From Pseudomonas citrullilanati (GTDB taxonomy: Bacteria > Pseudomonadota > Gammaproteobacteria > Pseudomonadales > Pseudomonadaceae), in assembly GCF_030580855.1 (NCBI RefSeq), contig NZ_JAUQOP010000013.1, forward strand, positions 60,744-124,743: 64,000 nt of DNA, in the 5' to 3' direction. The position numbers and the translations under genes were made by a program. Numbering within the stretch: the first letter of the stretch is position 1; every line of letters begins with the position of its first letter. Below are positions 1-8,497 of this stretch, piece after piece. Under the pieces are notes generated by a model, which ran no database searches, had not been told where the DNA came from, and saw nothing but the letters and a program-made list of their open reading frames with translations.

Positions 1-870
1 CGGACCGACCCAAGCGGCAAATCGATCACCGAACAAGCGGGCGAAAAACTCCGCCCCGGTGAACACTGAGACGGCAATGCCGGCACTCGACGCTGTCGCA
101 CCCAGTACGCGCCGCCCATATTCCTGCCCCCAGTCCGCTACTGTCCCTTCACCGACCATGCTGCCCAGCAACAGAATGCCGAACCCGATCATCAGCAAAA
201 TTGTTGCGTTCGACGAACGCTTCGCTACGCCGGCGTTCGCGGCAGGCATAGCCTCCACGTGTGCGACGACTTCATGTTTTTCCAACATGAAATACCCAAC
301 AGCCGCTCCTACAACAATCGTGAAGCCTCCCAGCACTGCAAAGGGTACTGCAGCGCTTTCGGTAAATCGGGCTGCGAACAGACTTCCCACCATGCCCAGT
401 AGAAAGCCGCCCAAGGCATAGGCCGCGTGGAACGATGTCATGATCGAGCGTTGGTAGAAGCGTTCCACTTGCACACCATGGGTGTTGAACGCGGTATCGG
501 TTGCCCCGCGCAATAACCCCAGGACCACGCCGAAGAACAGGGCGAAGTTGAAGTCGGTGGTAAAGCCCAGGGGAATGATTGAGAGGGGGTAGGCAATGGC
601 AGTGGCCAGGATCACCTTCTTGGCCCCGAACCTGTCGAGGAACAGGCCAACCAGGAAGGACCCGGCGGCACTGCCGACGCCGATACCGAAGGCTATCATG
701 CCGAAGTTGGCATCGCCGAGGTCGCCGTTCAGGCCCATGTGGTGTCGAAAAGCGGAGACACCCGTGGACCAGATATACAGCATTGCGCCGATCATCATAA
801 AACCCGCGAAGGTAGCGATTCTGGCCCTGCGGATCCGTGGTGTGACGAGGCTATTGTCGATCTTGTTCAT
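1..870 (-). CDS. MFS transporter, YbjJ-like (partial, C-terminus outside window)
   Basis: Inner-membrane major facilitator transporter, running off the left edge after about 290 residues. The reverse-strand reading starts at the ATG at 870 and gives MNKIDNSLVTPRIRR, then alternating hydrophobic segments. An MFS loop motif DRFGAKK lies between helices 2 and 3, and EGTVADW in the second half resembles the YbjJ-type subgroup. It lies 54 bp downstream of the GMC oxidoreductase on the same strand, so it is probably the last gene of the leftward ThuA/TPP/GMC operon, moving that pathway's substrate or product. The substrate cannot be read from sequence. The MFS gene at 8498 belongs to the same subgroup. 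Confidence 0.85.
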   Translation of the reverse strand, partial: MNKIDNSLVTPRIRRARIATFAGFMMIGAMLYIWSTGVSAFRHHMGLNGDLGDANFGMIAFGIGVGSAAGSFLVGLFLDRFGAKKVILATAIAYPLSIIPLGFTTDFNFALFFGVVLGLLRGATDTAFNTHGVQVERFYQRSIMTSFHAAYALGGFLLGMVGSLFAARFTESAAVPFAVLGGFTIVVGAAVGYFMLEKHEVVAHVEAMPAANAGVAKRSSNATILLMIGFGILLLGSMVGEGTVADWGQEYGRRVLGATASSAGIAVSVFTGAEFFARLFGDRFAAWVGP

Positions 871-924
871 GTTTTAACAAATTCCTGTCAGCGAAAGCGT
901 AGCGTCCCCGAGGGGGCGCTTCTA

Positions 925-2526
925 TCAATGGAAATTGGCAGCGACGCGCAAGGCATTGGCGGCAATGGTGAGCGCCGGGTTAACGGCTGCCGAGGAGGGA
1001 AACGAAGCGCTGTCGACGATCCAGACGTTGTCCAGGTCATGCATCTTGCAGCTCGCATCCACGACGCTTTTCGCCGGATCATTGCCCATCACGGCTGTAC
1101 CACATTGATGCGAGTTGGTACCGATGCCCATGCGCTCGGTCAGGATCAATGGATAGCCGGCTTTTTTCATCATTTGGCTCGTACGCCTGACCAGTTGTGC
1201 GTGGGCACTCAGGTTGTTGGGGGTCCAGTGCACCTTGATAGAGTCGCGTTCGGCATCGTATTCGATGCGATTATCCTGGGTCGGAATATCTTCCGAAGTC
1301 AGGTAGAGATCGACGCTGTGCGCGGTGATGTAGCGGGACACCATTTTGGGAATCCACGGGCGCATGGGGGTGATCATGGGTTCGCGAATCTTGCCCAGCA
1401 TTTGCACATTACCCAGCGGGAAGGCGTTGCCGTTACCGGCGGTGTACCAGTCGTTGATCGCCAGGGTTTTCTGAAACTTCACGTCATTACTGCGTCGTGG
1501 ATCAACGGCAATCATGAAGGTGCTGTTGTGCACCATGTAGTTTCTCCCCAACTGATCGGAACTGTTGCCCAGTCCATTAGGGTGTTGTGCATTGTGTGAG
1601 CGCAGGAGCAGGGCGGCGCTGTTCACCGCCCCGCAGGCCAATGCAACTCGGTTGGCCACGATCCTGACGGGTCTGCCGTCTTTTGTGCCTCTGGCCTCGG
1701 TGACGCGTGTGCCGTCTTCAGAGGTCCATAGAACATCGATTTTCGTGCCGACCAACAGCCGGGCGCCATTTTCCAGGGCCGGACGCAATGCCGAAAGTTC
1801 CGCATCGGCTTTAGCTTCGAGCAGGCAGGGATAGCCGTCACAGGTGGAGCAGAGTATGCAAGCCCGATCAGTGCCGTAGTCCACCGCTGCCGGCATGACG
1901 AAAGGTGACAGCCCGGCTTGCTGCATTGCGGCTTCAAGCGGCAACAACGCTGCGTCGTGTTTCAAACCGGGCCATGGATAAGGCTTGGAGCGCCATGGGT
2001 CAGTGGGATCCTGCCCCGCGTTGCCATGGACTTTGTACATTGTTTCGGCCTGGCAGTAGAACGGTTCCAGTTCTGCATAGGTGATAGGCCAGGCCGGGGC
2101 GATACCCTCGGCGTGATGGACCGCGCCAAAGTCTACTTCCCGGAAGCGCGGCAGCATGGCGCCATAGAACTTGGTGTTGCCGCCGACGTAATAGAACACT
2201 CCTGGCGTGAAAGGCTTGTTGTTGCTGTCCAGCCATTGCTCGGCATTGCGGTAGCGACCTTGGCCAAATACAGCAGCGGCGCTCCAGTTCTCGGACTCGC
2301 GTGGCAGGAAGTCTCCACGCTCGACGATCAGTACATCCAGTCCCTTGTCAACCAGAGCGTGGGCGAAGGTCGAGCCGCCCATGCCTGAACCAATGATCAG
2401 CACGTCGCAGGTCAGGTTTCCGTTTTCATCAGGCTTGGCTGTCGCAGTGGAGCGCCGGCTAACCGGCGCTCCCTCCGACGTGGCTTGCGCTGAATGAGTG
2501 ATGATTGAAGTACTCACTTCTTGCAC
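925..2526 (-). CDS. GMC family FAD-dependent oxidoreductase
   Basis: Flavoenzyme expected to oxidise an alcohol or sugar hydroxyl. A Rossmann FAD motif, VLIIGSGMGG, lies near residues 43-52. The C-terminal GMC signature has the catalytic His in SHQCGTAVMG and the later NPALTIAANALR. At 533 aa it is normal for the family, but these motifs differ from the choline-dehydrogenase-like GMC proteins at 12191 and 20562, so it is a different subtype. The protein begins with a roughly 40-residue polar extension. The start is a GTG, and a second GTG three codons in is equally possible. It follows the TPP enzyme by 14 bp, implying co-transcription. Whether the electron acceptor is oxygen, a quinone or cytochrome c is unknown. 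Confidence 0.9.
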   Translation of the reverse strand: MQEVSTSIITHSAQATSEGAPVSRRSTATAKPDENGNLTCDVLIIGSGMGGSTFAHALVDKGLDVLIVERGDFLPRESENWSAAAVFGQGRYRNAEQWLDSNNKPFTPGVFYYVGGNTKFYGAMLPRFREVDFGAVHHAEGIAPAWPITYAELEPFYCQAETMYKVHGNAGQDPTDPWRSKPYPWPGLKHDAALLPLEAAMQQAGLSPFVMPAAVDYGTDRACILCSTCDGYPCLLEAKADAELSALRPALENGARLLVGTKIDVLWTSEDGTRVTEARGTKDGRPVRIVANRVALACGAVNSAALLLRSHNAQHPNGLGNSSDQLGRNYMVHNSTFMIAVDPRRSNDVKFQKTLAINDWYTAGNGNAFPLGNVQMLGKIREPMITPMRPWIPKMVSRYITAHSVDLYLTSEDIPTQDNRIEYDAERDSIKVHWTPNNLSAHAQLVRRTSQMMKKAGYPLILTERMGIGTNSHQCGTAVMGNDPAKSVVDASCKMHDLDNVWIVDSASFPSSAAVNPALTIAANALRVAANFH

Positions 2527-2540
2527 GCCTATATTGTCGT

Positions 2541-4328
2541 TTACAGATGCTGTTCTTTGTTGCGCAGCTCCCAGTACTCGTTCTGACGTTCGTCAGTGAT
2601 GTACTCAGGTACCGGGAAGTCCCACCAGCCTGGAACCCACGGACCGGCAGCGTCGCGGTCCGTTGGCACTTCGATCAGCACCGGCGCATTGGCATCCAGG
2701 GCCTGTTGCAGGATTGGTTCCAGTTCCTCGTTGCTGTTGACGCAGAACGACAGCATGCCGAAGGCCTTGCCAAGCGCCGCGTAATCCGGCGAGTAGGGTT
2801 CGCCGTTGGGCAGGTTGAACTCACTGCCCAGGTGGCGGCTGGTTTGCTTGCGTTGTCCGCCACGGATCGACATGTAACCGGCATTGTTCTGGATCAGGAA
2901 TACCACAGGAATATTGTTGGTCACGCAGACTGCGATTTCCTGTGGGTTCATGAGGAAGTCGCCATCGCCCAGAATGCACACCACCGGCTGGTTCGGTGCC
3001 GCCAGCTTGGCGCCGATGGCCGCAGGCACGGCCCAGCCCATGGACGAGAAACCGCCGGAAGTCAGGTGCGTGCGCGGGGTATAGACCGGGAAAGTCTGCT
3101 TGACCGCGCCTTGGGCGTTGCCCGAGCCGACCACTACGATGGTGTCCCGCGGGAAAATCTTGCGCAGGGCACCCAACGGCCGTTGTGACGTGAACGGGAA
3201 ACGGTCGGAATCGCGACGCGTGGCCAATTTGGCTTCCCAGAGATCTTGATTGCGCTTCAGGTCCGCCAGGTAATCGCTACGGTCGACGGAGTCGTTCTTC
3301 AACGCTTCGACCAGGTGGGCGAGGGCATGTTTCGCATCCGATACGATACCGACGGCCACCGGGTAATTCTTGCCAATCTCGTGCGGATCGATATCGATAT
3401 GGATGAGGCGTCCCGGTGGAATGGAGAAAGTCACACCTTGGGCGTAGCTGGACGATGACCAGTCCGTGAAACGGCAACCTACCGCGAGGATCACGTCGGC
3501 GTTGGAAGCCATATGGTTACCGCACAGGGTGCCGGTCTGGCCGACGCTGCCGGAGAAGAGGGCGTGATCTTCCGGGAAGCCACTCTTGCCGTTCCAGGTG
3601 GTGACCACCGGGATTTTCCAGTGCTCGGCCAGGGCCACGACCTCTGCCGAGGCTTCAGCCGTGATCACTCCACCACCGATGACAATCATCGGGCGCTTGG
3701 CTTCTCGCAACACCTGCGCGGCACGCTGGATGGCCTCGGGGTCTGGATAAACCTTGCCCACCGGAACGCGCTCTTGAAGGTCGTGCAAGGTGACTTCACC
3801 CGCTTCGGCCTGGACGTCCATAGGAATTTCTATATGCACGGGCCCCGGGCGACCGGTCAGCATCGAGCTGAAGGCGCGGTGCATGATGAACGGCATCTCT
3901 TCAGTGCGGGTGGCGACCCAGTGACGCTTGGAGACGGCTTCGGCGATTTTCGGGAAGTCGTTGTCGGTGTAGCGCTCCAGCTCTTGGAGCAGGCCATGAC
4001 CACGCATGTGGGTGGGCGGACCGCCTGTGATCAACATGCAACTGGTGGAATCGGTATAGGCAGTCGCCATGCCGATTACCGTGTTGCTGGCGCCGGCACC
4101 GATCGAGGTTACGGCAACCATGGGTTTGCCGGCGACACGGTAGTAACCGTCAGCCAAATGTACGGCGCTCTGTTCATGGAATACCTGAATGAACTTGAGC
4201 TTGGACTCCTCTTCCATGAAGGCGTCCATCAAGGTCCAGATGCCGTGACCGGGAATGCCGGCGACGTACTCCACGCCATAGTTTTTCAGGGTCTGGGCAA
4301 CTACTTGGCTGCCTGTGAGTTTTGCCAT
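2541..4328 (-). CDS. Thiamine pyrophosphate-dependent enzyme, acetolactate synthase-like
   Basis: Complete three-domain TPP enzyme of 595 aa. The N-terminal PYR domain carries the catalytic Glu (E52 in FHEQSAVHLADGYYR). A central Rossmann-like domain follows, and the C-terminal PP domain has the cofactor motif GDGDFLMN (about 453-460) ending in QNNAGY. The family carries out decarboxylation, carboligation or C-C hydrolysis of 2-oxo acids and cyclic diketones. The operon context of ThuA and GMC genes makes a sugar- or polyol-derived ketone plausible, and a housekeeping role in valine/isoleucine synthesis unlikely because no small regulatory subunit is adjacent. The ATG at 4328 is preceded by AGGAG at 9 bp spacing. 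Confidence 0.9.
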   Translation of the reverse strand: MAKLTGSQVVAQTLKNYGVEYVAGIPGHGIWTLMDAFMEEESKLKFIQVFHEQSAVHLADGYYRVAGKPMVAVTSIGAGASNTVIGMATAYTDSTSCMLITGGPPTHMRGHGLLQELERYTDNDFPKIAEAVSKRHWVATRTEEMPFIMHRAFSSMLTGRPGPVHIEIPMDVQAEAGEVTLHDLQERVPVGKVYPDPEAIQRAAQVLREAKRPMIVIGGGVITAEASAEVVALAEHWKIPVVTTWNGKSGFPEDHALFSGSVGQTGTLCGNHMASNADVILAVGCRFTDWSSSSYAQGVTFSIPPGRLIHIDIDPHEIGKNYPVAVGIVSDAKHALAHLVEALKNDSVDRSDYLADLKRNQDLWEAKLATRRDSDRFPFTSQRPLGALRKIFPRDTIVVVGSGNAQGAVKQTFPVYTPRTHLTSGGFSSMGWAVPAAIGAKLAAPNQPVVCILGDGDFLMNPQEIAVCVTNNIPVVFLIQNNAGYMSIRGGQRKQTSRHLGSEFNLPNGEPYSPDYAALGKAFGMLSFCVNSNEELEPILQQALDANAPVLIEVPTDRDAAGPWVPGWWDFPVPEYITDERQNEYWELRNKEQHL

Positions 4329-4407
4329 TTTGTTTCGCTCCTGTTGGAGGGGGTTTCCTTGGAATGACTCCAGGGGGCTGGGCGCCCTGGAGCTACCGTT
4401 CAGGTAT

Positions 4408-5067
4408 TCATTTGCGCGCAGCCCAACGCAGGCCCTGCTTGGTCAGGCGGCGAATATTGGGATCGGCGAGGTTGCTGGTGTCGTGGCCGATGGAGTGGTA
4501 GAACACTCGTCCCTCACCCCAGTTGCGAACCCAGGCCACGGGGCTGCGGTGGCCCTTGAGCCACGGCATCGGATTGCCATCGAAGGTGGTTTCGGCCAGC
4601 ACATGAATGTTCGGATCGACCTGCATGTAGTACTGCTCGGAGCGCACTTCGAAATCTTCTACGCCTTGGGTCACTTCATGTTCGCGATCGAGGAAGTTGA
4701 CCATGTAAGGATGCGGATAACCTTCGCCCGCCGGATGCTCCAGGAACGAACCCCCCAGAATGAAGTGGTATTTGAGGCTGGCGCGGAAGGCCGCACCGGC
4801 GCCATGCCAGCCGACCAGGCCGACGCCGTTTTCGATGGCTTCGGACAAGTGTTTTTCCTGGGACGCCGTCAAGGTTTCGGTCGTGACGGCATTGTTCCAG
4901 CCGATGACGATCAGATCGTAAGACTTGAGGTCACGGTCCAGGGTGAAGATGTCGGTCGACTCTTCGACGTCGAAATCCAATTCCTTGAACAGTTCACGCG
5001 CCCAGCCTGCGATTTCATAGGGGTAGTGGCCTGGCCAACCGCCATACAGATAAAGAACTCGGGTCAC
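4408..5067 (-). CDS. ThuA domain-containing protein
   Basis: 219-aa protein with the glutamine-amidotransferase-like ThuA fold: an N-terminal strand VLYLYGGWPGHYPYE, then DLIVIGWNNAV, GVGLVGWHGAGAAFR and a C-terminal RVFYHSIGHD. The ThuA family is named from trehalose utilisation in rhizobia, where it takes part in metabolism of oxidised sugars. The exact reaction of this member is not established. It starts at GTG 5067 after GGAG. It is the first gene of the leftward operon (79 bp before the TPP gene) and faces the LacI-family regulator across about 700 bp, which suggests LacI-type control by a pathway sugar or polyol. Confidence 0.85.
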   Translation of the reverse strand: MTRVLYLYGGWPGHYPYEIAGWARELFKELDFDVEESTDIFTLDRDLKSYDLIVIGWNNAVTTETLTASQEKHLSEAIENGVGLVGWHGAGAAFRASLKYHFILGGSFLEHPAGEGYPHPYMVNFLDREHEVTQGVEDFEVRSEQYYMQVDPNIHVLAETTFDGNPMPWLKGHRSPVAWVRNWGEGRVFYHSIGHDTSNLADPNIRRLTKQGLRWAARK

Positions 5068-5214
5068 GGTTATTTCTCCACTCTCTGTTTTTCAGGCGAC
5101 AAGCGTCGGTCGAGGAAACTTCGACGTTCGGCTTATCCATCTTTCAATTGCGTCACCAAGTTCCAGCGAGCACTTTTTTGCGGCTGCAAGAGGCCGCCGC
5201 ATGAAATGCGTTAT

Positions 5215-5232
5215 AGGTAAAACGTTATCGAT
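5215..5232. promoter_or_regulatory. Possible second LacI-family operator (imperfect)
   Basis: The core AAAACGTTAT resembles the centre of LacI-family operators, with the obligatory central CG step, but the arms match only in part. It lies about 150 bp upstream of the ThuA start codon, where a repressor of the leftward operon would be expected. This is weak evidence on its own. Confidence 0.3.
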
Positions 5233-5487
5233 ACAAGCCGTTCCAAAGTGCGGAGCTGTGCCTGTTGTTCATCTCATTGCACGCAGAACAGCGTTCTTAA
5301 CGAAGAGCGATCAATCTGCTTGCGATGGGATTTTGTATGGGGCAGTGAGCGTAAAGGGCTGCATAGACTCGCGCCGTTCATTCACGGATTCGCGGCTCTG
5401 CGGTAGACGAATCGGCTGGGAGACCGGATTCGATTTTTGGGCGCCTGGCATAAGCGGGCCTCATCTTCTTGTTAGGTGATTTTGGTC

Positions 5488-5503
5488 GGTTATACGTATA
5501 ACC
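5488..5503. promoter_or_regulatory. Perfect 16-bp palindrome, candidate LacI-family operator
   Basis: GGTTATACGTATAACC is perfectly self-complementary with a central CG, as in most LacI/PurR-type operators. It sits between the divergent ThuA operon and the LacI-family gene. I infer that it is the binding site of that regulator. I did not see a second copy elsewhere in the window. Confidence 0.55.
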
Positions 5504-5775
5504 TTGGAACAAATTAACACGCGATTTTGGCTTGTCAATACCCTGTGGCGGCAAAGGGCGTTGCCATTGGTCGAAATCTCCTGAGGCTGTACCTCGCTCA
5601 TTGGCGCATCGGCAGGCAGTGAAAAAGCAGTGCCTGCCAGCTCATTACGACGGTCACCCAAAGAGCCCAGGCAAGGGTTATCTTTGCCCGGATCGAGTCG
5701 GTATGCTGGGCGCCACTTTCGGTTTGCCGACCTCGTTCACGCGTTGCCGTGACAGAGAAAAAGGACAAGGTTCAA

Positions 5776-6849
5776 ATGGTTTCGATGAAGGACGTGGCCA
5801 AGGCCGCAGGCGTCTCCCAGCCGGCGGTTTCCTATGCCTACAGTGGTTCCAGCAAGGTATCTGCTTCCCAGCGCGAACACATCCTGGCGGTGGCGGCATC
5901 GTTGGGTTACCCAGGCCCGAACGTGCGTGGCCGCAGCCTGCGCTCCGGGCGCGTCGGTGCCATCGGACTGGCGGTAATGGATCAGCTTTCCTACGCCTTC
6001 GATGACCCTTGGGCCCTTTCGCTGCTCAAGGGCATTGCTCAGGTCAATGAGCTTTCCAACGTGGCCCTGACCCTGTTCCCCTTACGCAGCAAGAAGCTCG
6101 AAGGCGAGGGTGCAGGGGATGAGAACCTGGCCGTGCGCGGCCTGGTGGACGGCTTGATCATTTCAACCCTGCCGGATGATCATCCCATCGTGCAGTACAT
6201 CGCCAGGCGCGCCATTCCGGCCGTGGTCATCGACTCCCCGCGCCTGGAAGGGGTGCACTACGTGGGTATCGACGACCGCCAGGCTTCCATCGACCAGATG
6301 GAACACATCATCGGGCTGGGGCATCGCAGGATCGGTGTCCTTGTCGAGCGTCTGCTCCCCGATGGCAAGAAGGGTCCGGTCAGCAAGGCACGCTTCAAGG
6401 CCTCGACCGAAATGATCGTGCGCGAACGGCTGGCCGCCTACGTGGATACAGCGCAGCGACATGGCATCGGCTACGACGAGCTGGTGATCGTCGAAGCAGG
6501 CGGCTTCACCAACACGCTTGGCCGGGAGGCTGCGGCGCCCCTGCTTCGCAATGCGGGCATTACGGCGATTGTCGCCAGCTCGGATGTGATGGCGCTGGCC
6601 ACCTTGACGCAGGCTGCTGCCCAGGGCGTCCAGGTGCCTGAGCAGTTGTCGGTGATCGGCTTCGACGACATCCCTGAAGCCGGTCTTCGCGACCTCACCA
6701 CTATTCGCCAATCGTTGATCGGCAAGGGTGAATGGGCGGCGCGCATCCTGCTCGAGGAGCTTGAAGCCGGTGAGCCGCTCACGCCGCGGGTGAAAATCTT
6801 CGATACCAGCCTGGTAGCAAGGGGGTCCACGGCGCGTCCGGCGTCTTGA
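5776..6849 (+). CDS. LacI family transcriptional regulator
   Basis: Repressor-type regulator with an N-terminal LacI helix-turn-helix (SMKDVAKAAGVSQPAVSYAY) followed by a periplasmic-binding-protein-like effector domain. The effector domain includes GLVDGLIISTLP, VVIDSPRLEGVHYVGIDD and the C-terminal SVIGFDDIPEAGLRDLTTI, near-signature segments of the family. The effector is probably a sugar or polyol. ATG 5776 is chosen because AAGGACAAGG lies just upstream and the protein then begins close to the HTH as usual. A GTG at 5749 would add nine residues. It is divergent from the ThuA/TPP/GMC/MFS operon and is its likely regulator. Confidence 0.9.
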   Translation: MVSMKDVAKAAGVSQPAVSYAYSGSSKVSASQREHILAVAASLGYPGPNVRGRSLRSGRVGAIGLAVMDQLSYAFDDPWALSLLKGIAQVNELSNVALTLFPLRSKKLEGEGAGDENLAVRGLVDGLIISTLPDDHPIVQYIARRAIPAVVIDSPRLEGVHYVGIDDRQASIDQMEHIIGLGHRRIGVLVERLLPDGKKGPVSKARFKASTEMIVRERLAAYVDTAQRHGIGYDELVIVEAGGFTNTLGREAAAPLLRNAGITAIVASSDVMALATLTQAAAQGVQVPEQLSVIGFDDIPEAGLRDLTTIRQSLIGKGEWAARILLEELEAGEPLTPRVKIFDTSLVARGSTARPAS

Positions 6850-6872
6850 TCGCGCACCTTCAGGGGGGCGGA

Positions 6873-6912
6873 TGCGTCATGCTGCGTCACTTTTCCGGGC
6901 GGTGAGAAATTG
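6873..6912 (+). promoter_or_regulatory. Composite TGCGTCA operator A, upstream of the APC permease
   Basis: TGCGTCA at 6873-6879 and again at 6883-6889 (one helical turn apart), then 12 bp, then GTGAGAAATTG at 6902-6912. The same arrangement with identical spacing occurs at three other promoters in this window (11186-11225, 18268-18307, 18356-18395). Here it points towards the permease gene. It is inferred to bind the XRE-type regulator encoded at 11297-12109. Confidence 0.7.
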
Positions 6913-7038
6913 AGCCTCGGCCTTTGCACAACATAATCTGACCCTGGCTACACAGCGGTCAAAACAACAATTCTTGTGCAATTTCACTGCCGTCCGTGCC
7001 ATGCCATGAGGCGGTCAGTGCCTGATCGGGGCATCACT

Positions 7039-8424
7039 GTGGACTATCAACTGGATTTGCCGTCCGAGCGGACGGTGGCGTCCCATGGCTCGCTTTCCAA
7101 GGGCCTGAGCAGTCGCCAGATCACCATGATTTCAATTGGTGGCGTGATCGGCGCGGGTTTCTTCGTGGGCTCGGCGAGTGCGATCAGCGCAGCCGGTCCT
7201 GCCGTGCTGGTTTCCTTCGGCATCGCCGCGATACTGGTGGTGCTCGTCATGGGCATGTTGGCCGAACTGGCCACGGCCAACCCGGACACGGGCTCGTTTT
7301 CGACCTATGCGCAACAGGCAATGGGACGCTGGGCGGGATTCGCCATCGGCTGGTTGTACTGGTGGTTCTATGTGTTGGTGATTCCATTGGAGGCCATCGT
7401 CGCGGCAGATATCCTGGGCGCCTGGGTCGGTGTGCCTTCCATGGCGATCGGGGTGATCCTGATCGTTGGGCTGACCCTGACCAACATCATGAGCGTGAAG
7501 AATTTCGGCACGCTGGAATATTGGTTTTCGCTGATCAAGGTCGTGACTATCCTGGCGTTCATCGCACTGGGTGCCTGTGCGATTGCGGGCCTGTTGCCGA
7601 GCAGTTCGGCCTCAGGCTTCGGCCATCTCTGGCAGGACGGTGGCTTTGCGCCAGCCGGCCTTGCGGGCATTGCCTCGGCGCTGGTGCTCGCGCTGTTCAG
7701 TTTTACCGGCATGGAAATCGTCACCATTGCCGCCGCCGAATCCGAGGATCCACGTGCCAATATCCGTCGTGCCATCCGCTCAGTCGTATGGCGCATGTTG
7801 ATTTTCTATTTCGGCTCGATCCTGGTGATCGTCAGCCTGGTCGCGTGGAACGCTCCGGCGCTGCAGGCCGGTTCGTTCCAGTCAGCCCTGGAGACCATGG
7901 GCATACCCGGGGCTTCGACGATTATCCAGGCGGTCATCCTGGTCGGCGTTGCCAGTACCTTGAATTCGGCGATCTTCACCGCCTCGCGCATGGGCTATTC
8001 ACTGGCGGTTCGGCGTGACGCACCGCGTGCCTGGGCCCAGACCACGGCCAACGGTGTACCAAAGGTGTCGATCTTTTATGCCAGCGCCGGGGCCCTGGTG
8101 CTGCTGGTCGCCAATTACACCTTGCCGCAGACGGTACTTGTTCCGCTGATCGCCACTATCGGCACGATCGCACTGGTGATGTACCTGGTGATTGCGGTCA
8201 GCCAGGTCATCCTGCGCAAGCGCGCCATCGCACAGGGGCGAACGCTGCTGGTGAAGTTCCCGCTGTTCCCGGCGCTGTCCTACCTGACCATCGCCGCGAT
8301 CGTGGCCTTCCTGGTGTTGATGGCGGTGGTACCAGGTCACCAGACCGAGTTGCTGGTGTCCTCGGTGCTCACCCTGGCGCTCATTGTCATCGGTGTGGTG
8401 CTGCAAAAACGCGACAAGGCCTGA
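7039..8424 (+). CDS. APC-family amino acid permease (GABA/proline permease type)
   Basis: Inner-membrane amino acid or amine importer. It opens with the family segment KGLSSRQITMISIGGVIGAG, then roughly twelve hydrophobic stretches, with SFTGMEIVTIAAAESEDP around the sixth to seventh as in GabP/ProY-type permeases. From GTG 7039 it is 461 aa, the usual size. An in-frame ATG at 7006 and a GTG at 6976 lie upstream, but the added residues look non-conserved. Composite operator A lies about 130 bp upstream, linking it to the putative XRE regulon. This suggests that the pathway substrate, or part of it, carries an amine. Confidence 0.87.
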   Translation: MDYQLDLPSERTVASHGSLSKGLSSRQITMISIGGVIGAGFFVGSASAISAAGPAVLVSFGIAAILVVLVMGMLAELATANPDTGSFSTYAQQAMGRWAGFAIGWLYWWFYVLVIPLEAIVAADILGAWVGVPSMAIGVILIVGLTLTNIMSVKNFGTLEYWFSLIKVVTILAFIALGACAIAGLLPSSSASGFGHLWQDGGFAPAGLAGIASALVLALFSFTGMEIVTIAAAESEDPRANIRRAIRSVVWRMLIFYFGSILVIVSLVAWNAPALQAGSFQSALETMGIPGASTIIQAVILVGVASTLNSAIFTASRMGYSLAVRRDAPRAWAQTTANGVPKVSIFYASAGALVLLVANYTLPQTVLVPLIATIGTIALVMYLVIAVSQVILRKRAIAQGRTLLVKFPLFPALSYLTIAAIVAFLVLMAVVPGHQTELLVSSVLTLALIVIGVVLQKRDKA

Positions 8425-8459
8425 ATCTGATTTTTCATCGAGCCCGGCTCACCACCCTT

Positions 8460-8483
8460 GCCCATCCCCGGATGGGCTTTTTT
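8460..8483 (+). terminator. Rho-independent terminator after the permease
   Basis: Stem GCCCATC / GATGGGC with loop CCCG, followed directly by six T residues. It ends 15 bp before the MFS start codon, so the MFS gene may be only partly co-transcribed with the permease. Confidence 0.8.
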
Positions 8484-8497
8484 ATGGCTGATCAGCA

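Larger units (their letters stand above)
5068..5775. other. Divergent control region between the ThuA operon and the LacI-family gene
   Basis: About 700 bp with no convincing gene. A 92-codon open frame at 5201-5479 has no ribosome-binding site or recognisable protein. The stretch is less GC-rich than its flanks. It contains a perfect 16-bp palindrome (5488-5503) and a second, imperfect LacI-type half-palindrome near 5215-5232, so it most likely holds the promoters and operators of both divergent units. Confidence 0.6.

Noticed and set aside
739..1599. Long open frame on the plus strand opposite the first GMC gene
   Set aside because: It is the antisense shadow of a well-supported flavoenzyme; it has no recognisable protein and no ribosome-binding site.
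5144..5156. CAATTGCGTCACC near the ThuA operon as a fifth copy of the composite operator
   Set aside because: Only one TGCGTCA box is present and the NTGMGAAATTG box at the proper spacing is missing.
5201..5479. 92-codon frame in the LacI/ThuA intergenic region
   Set aside because: No ribosome-binding site, no recognisable protein, and atypical codon use; better read as control DNA.
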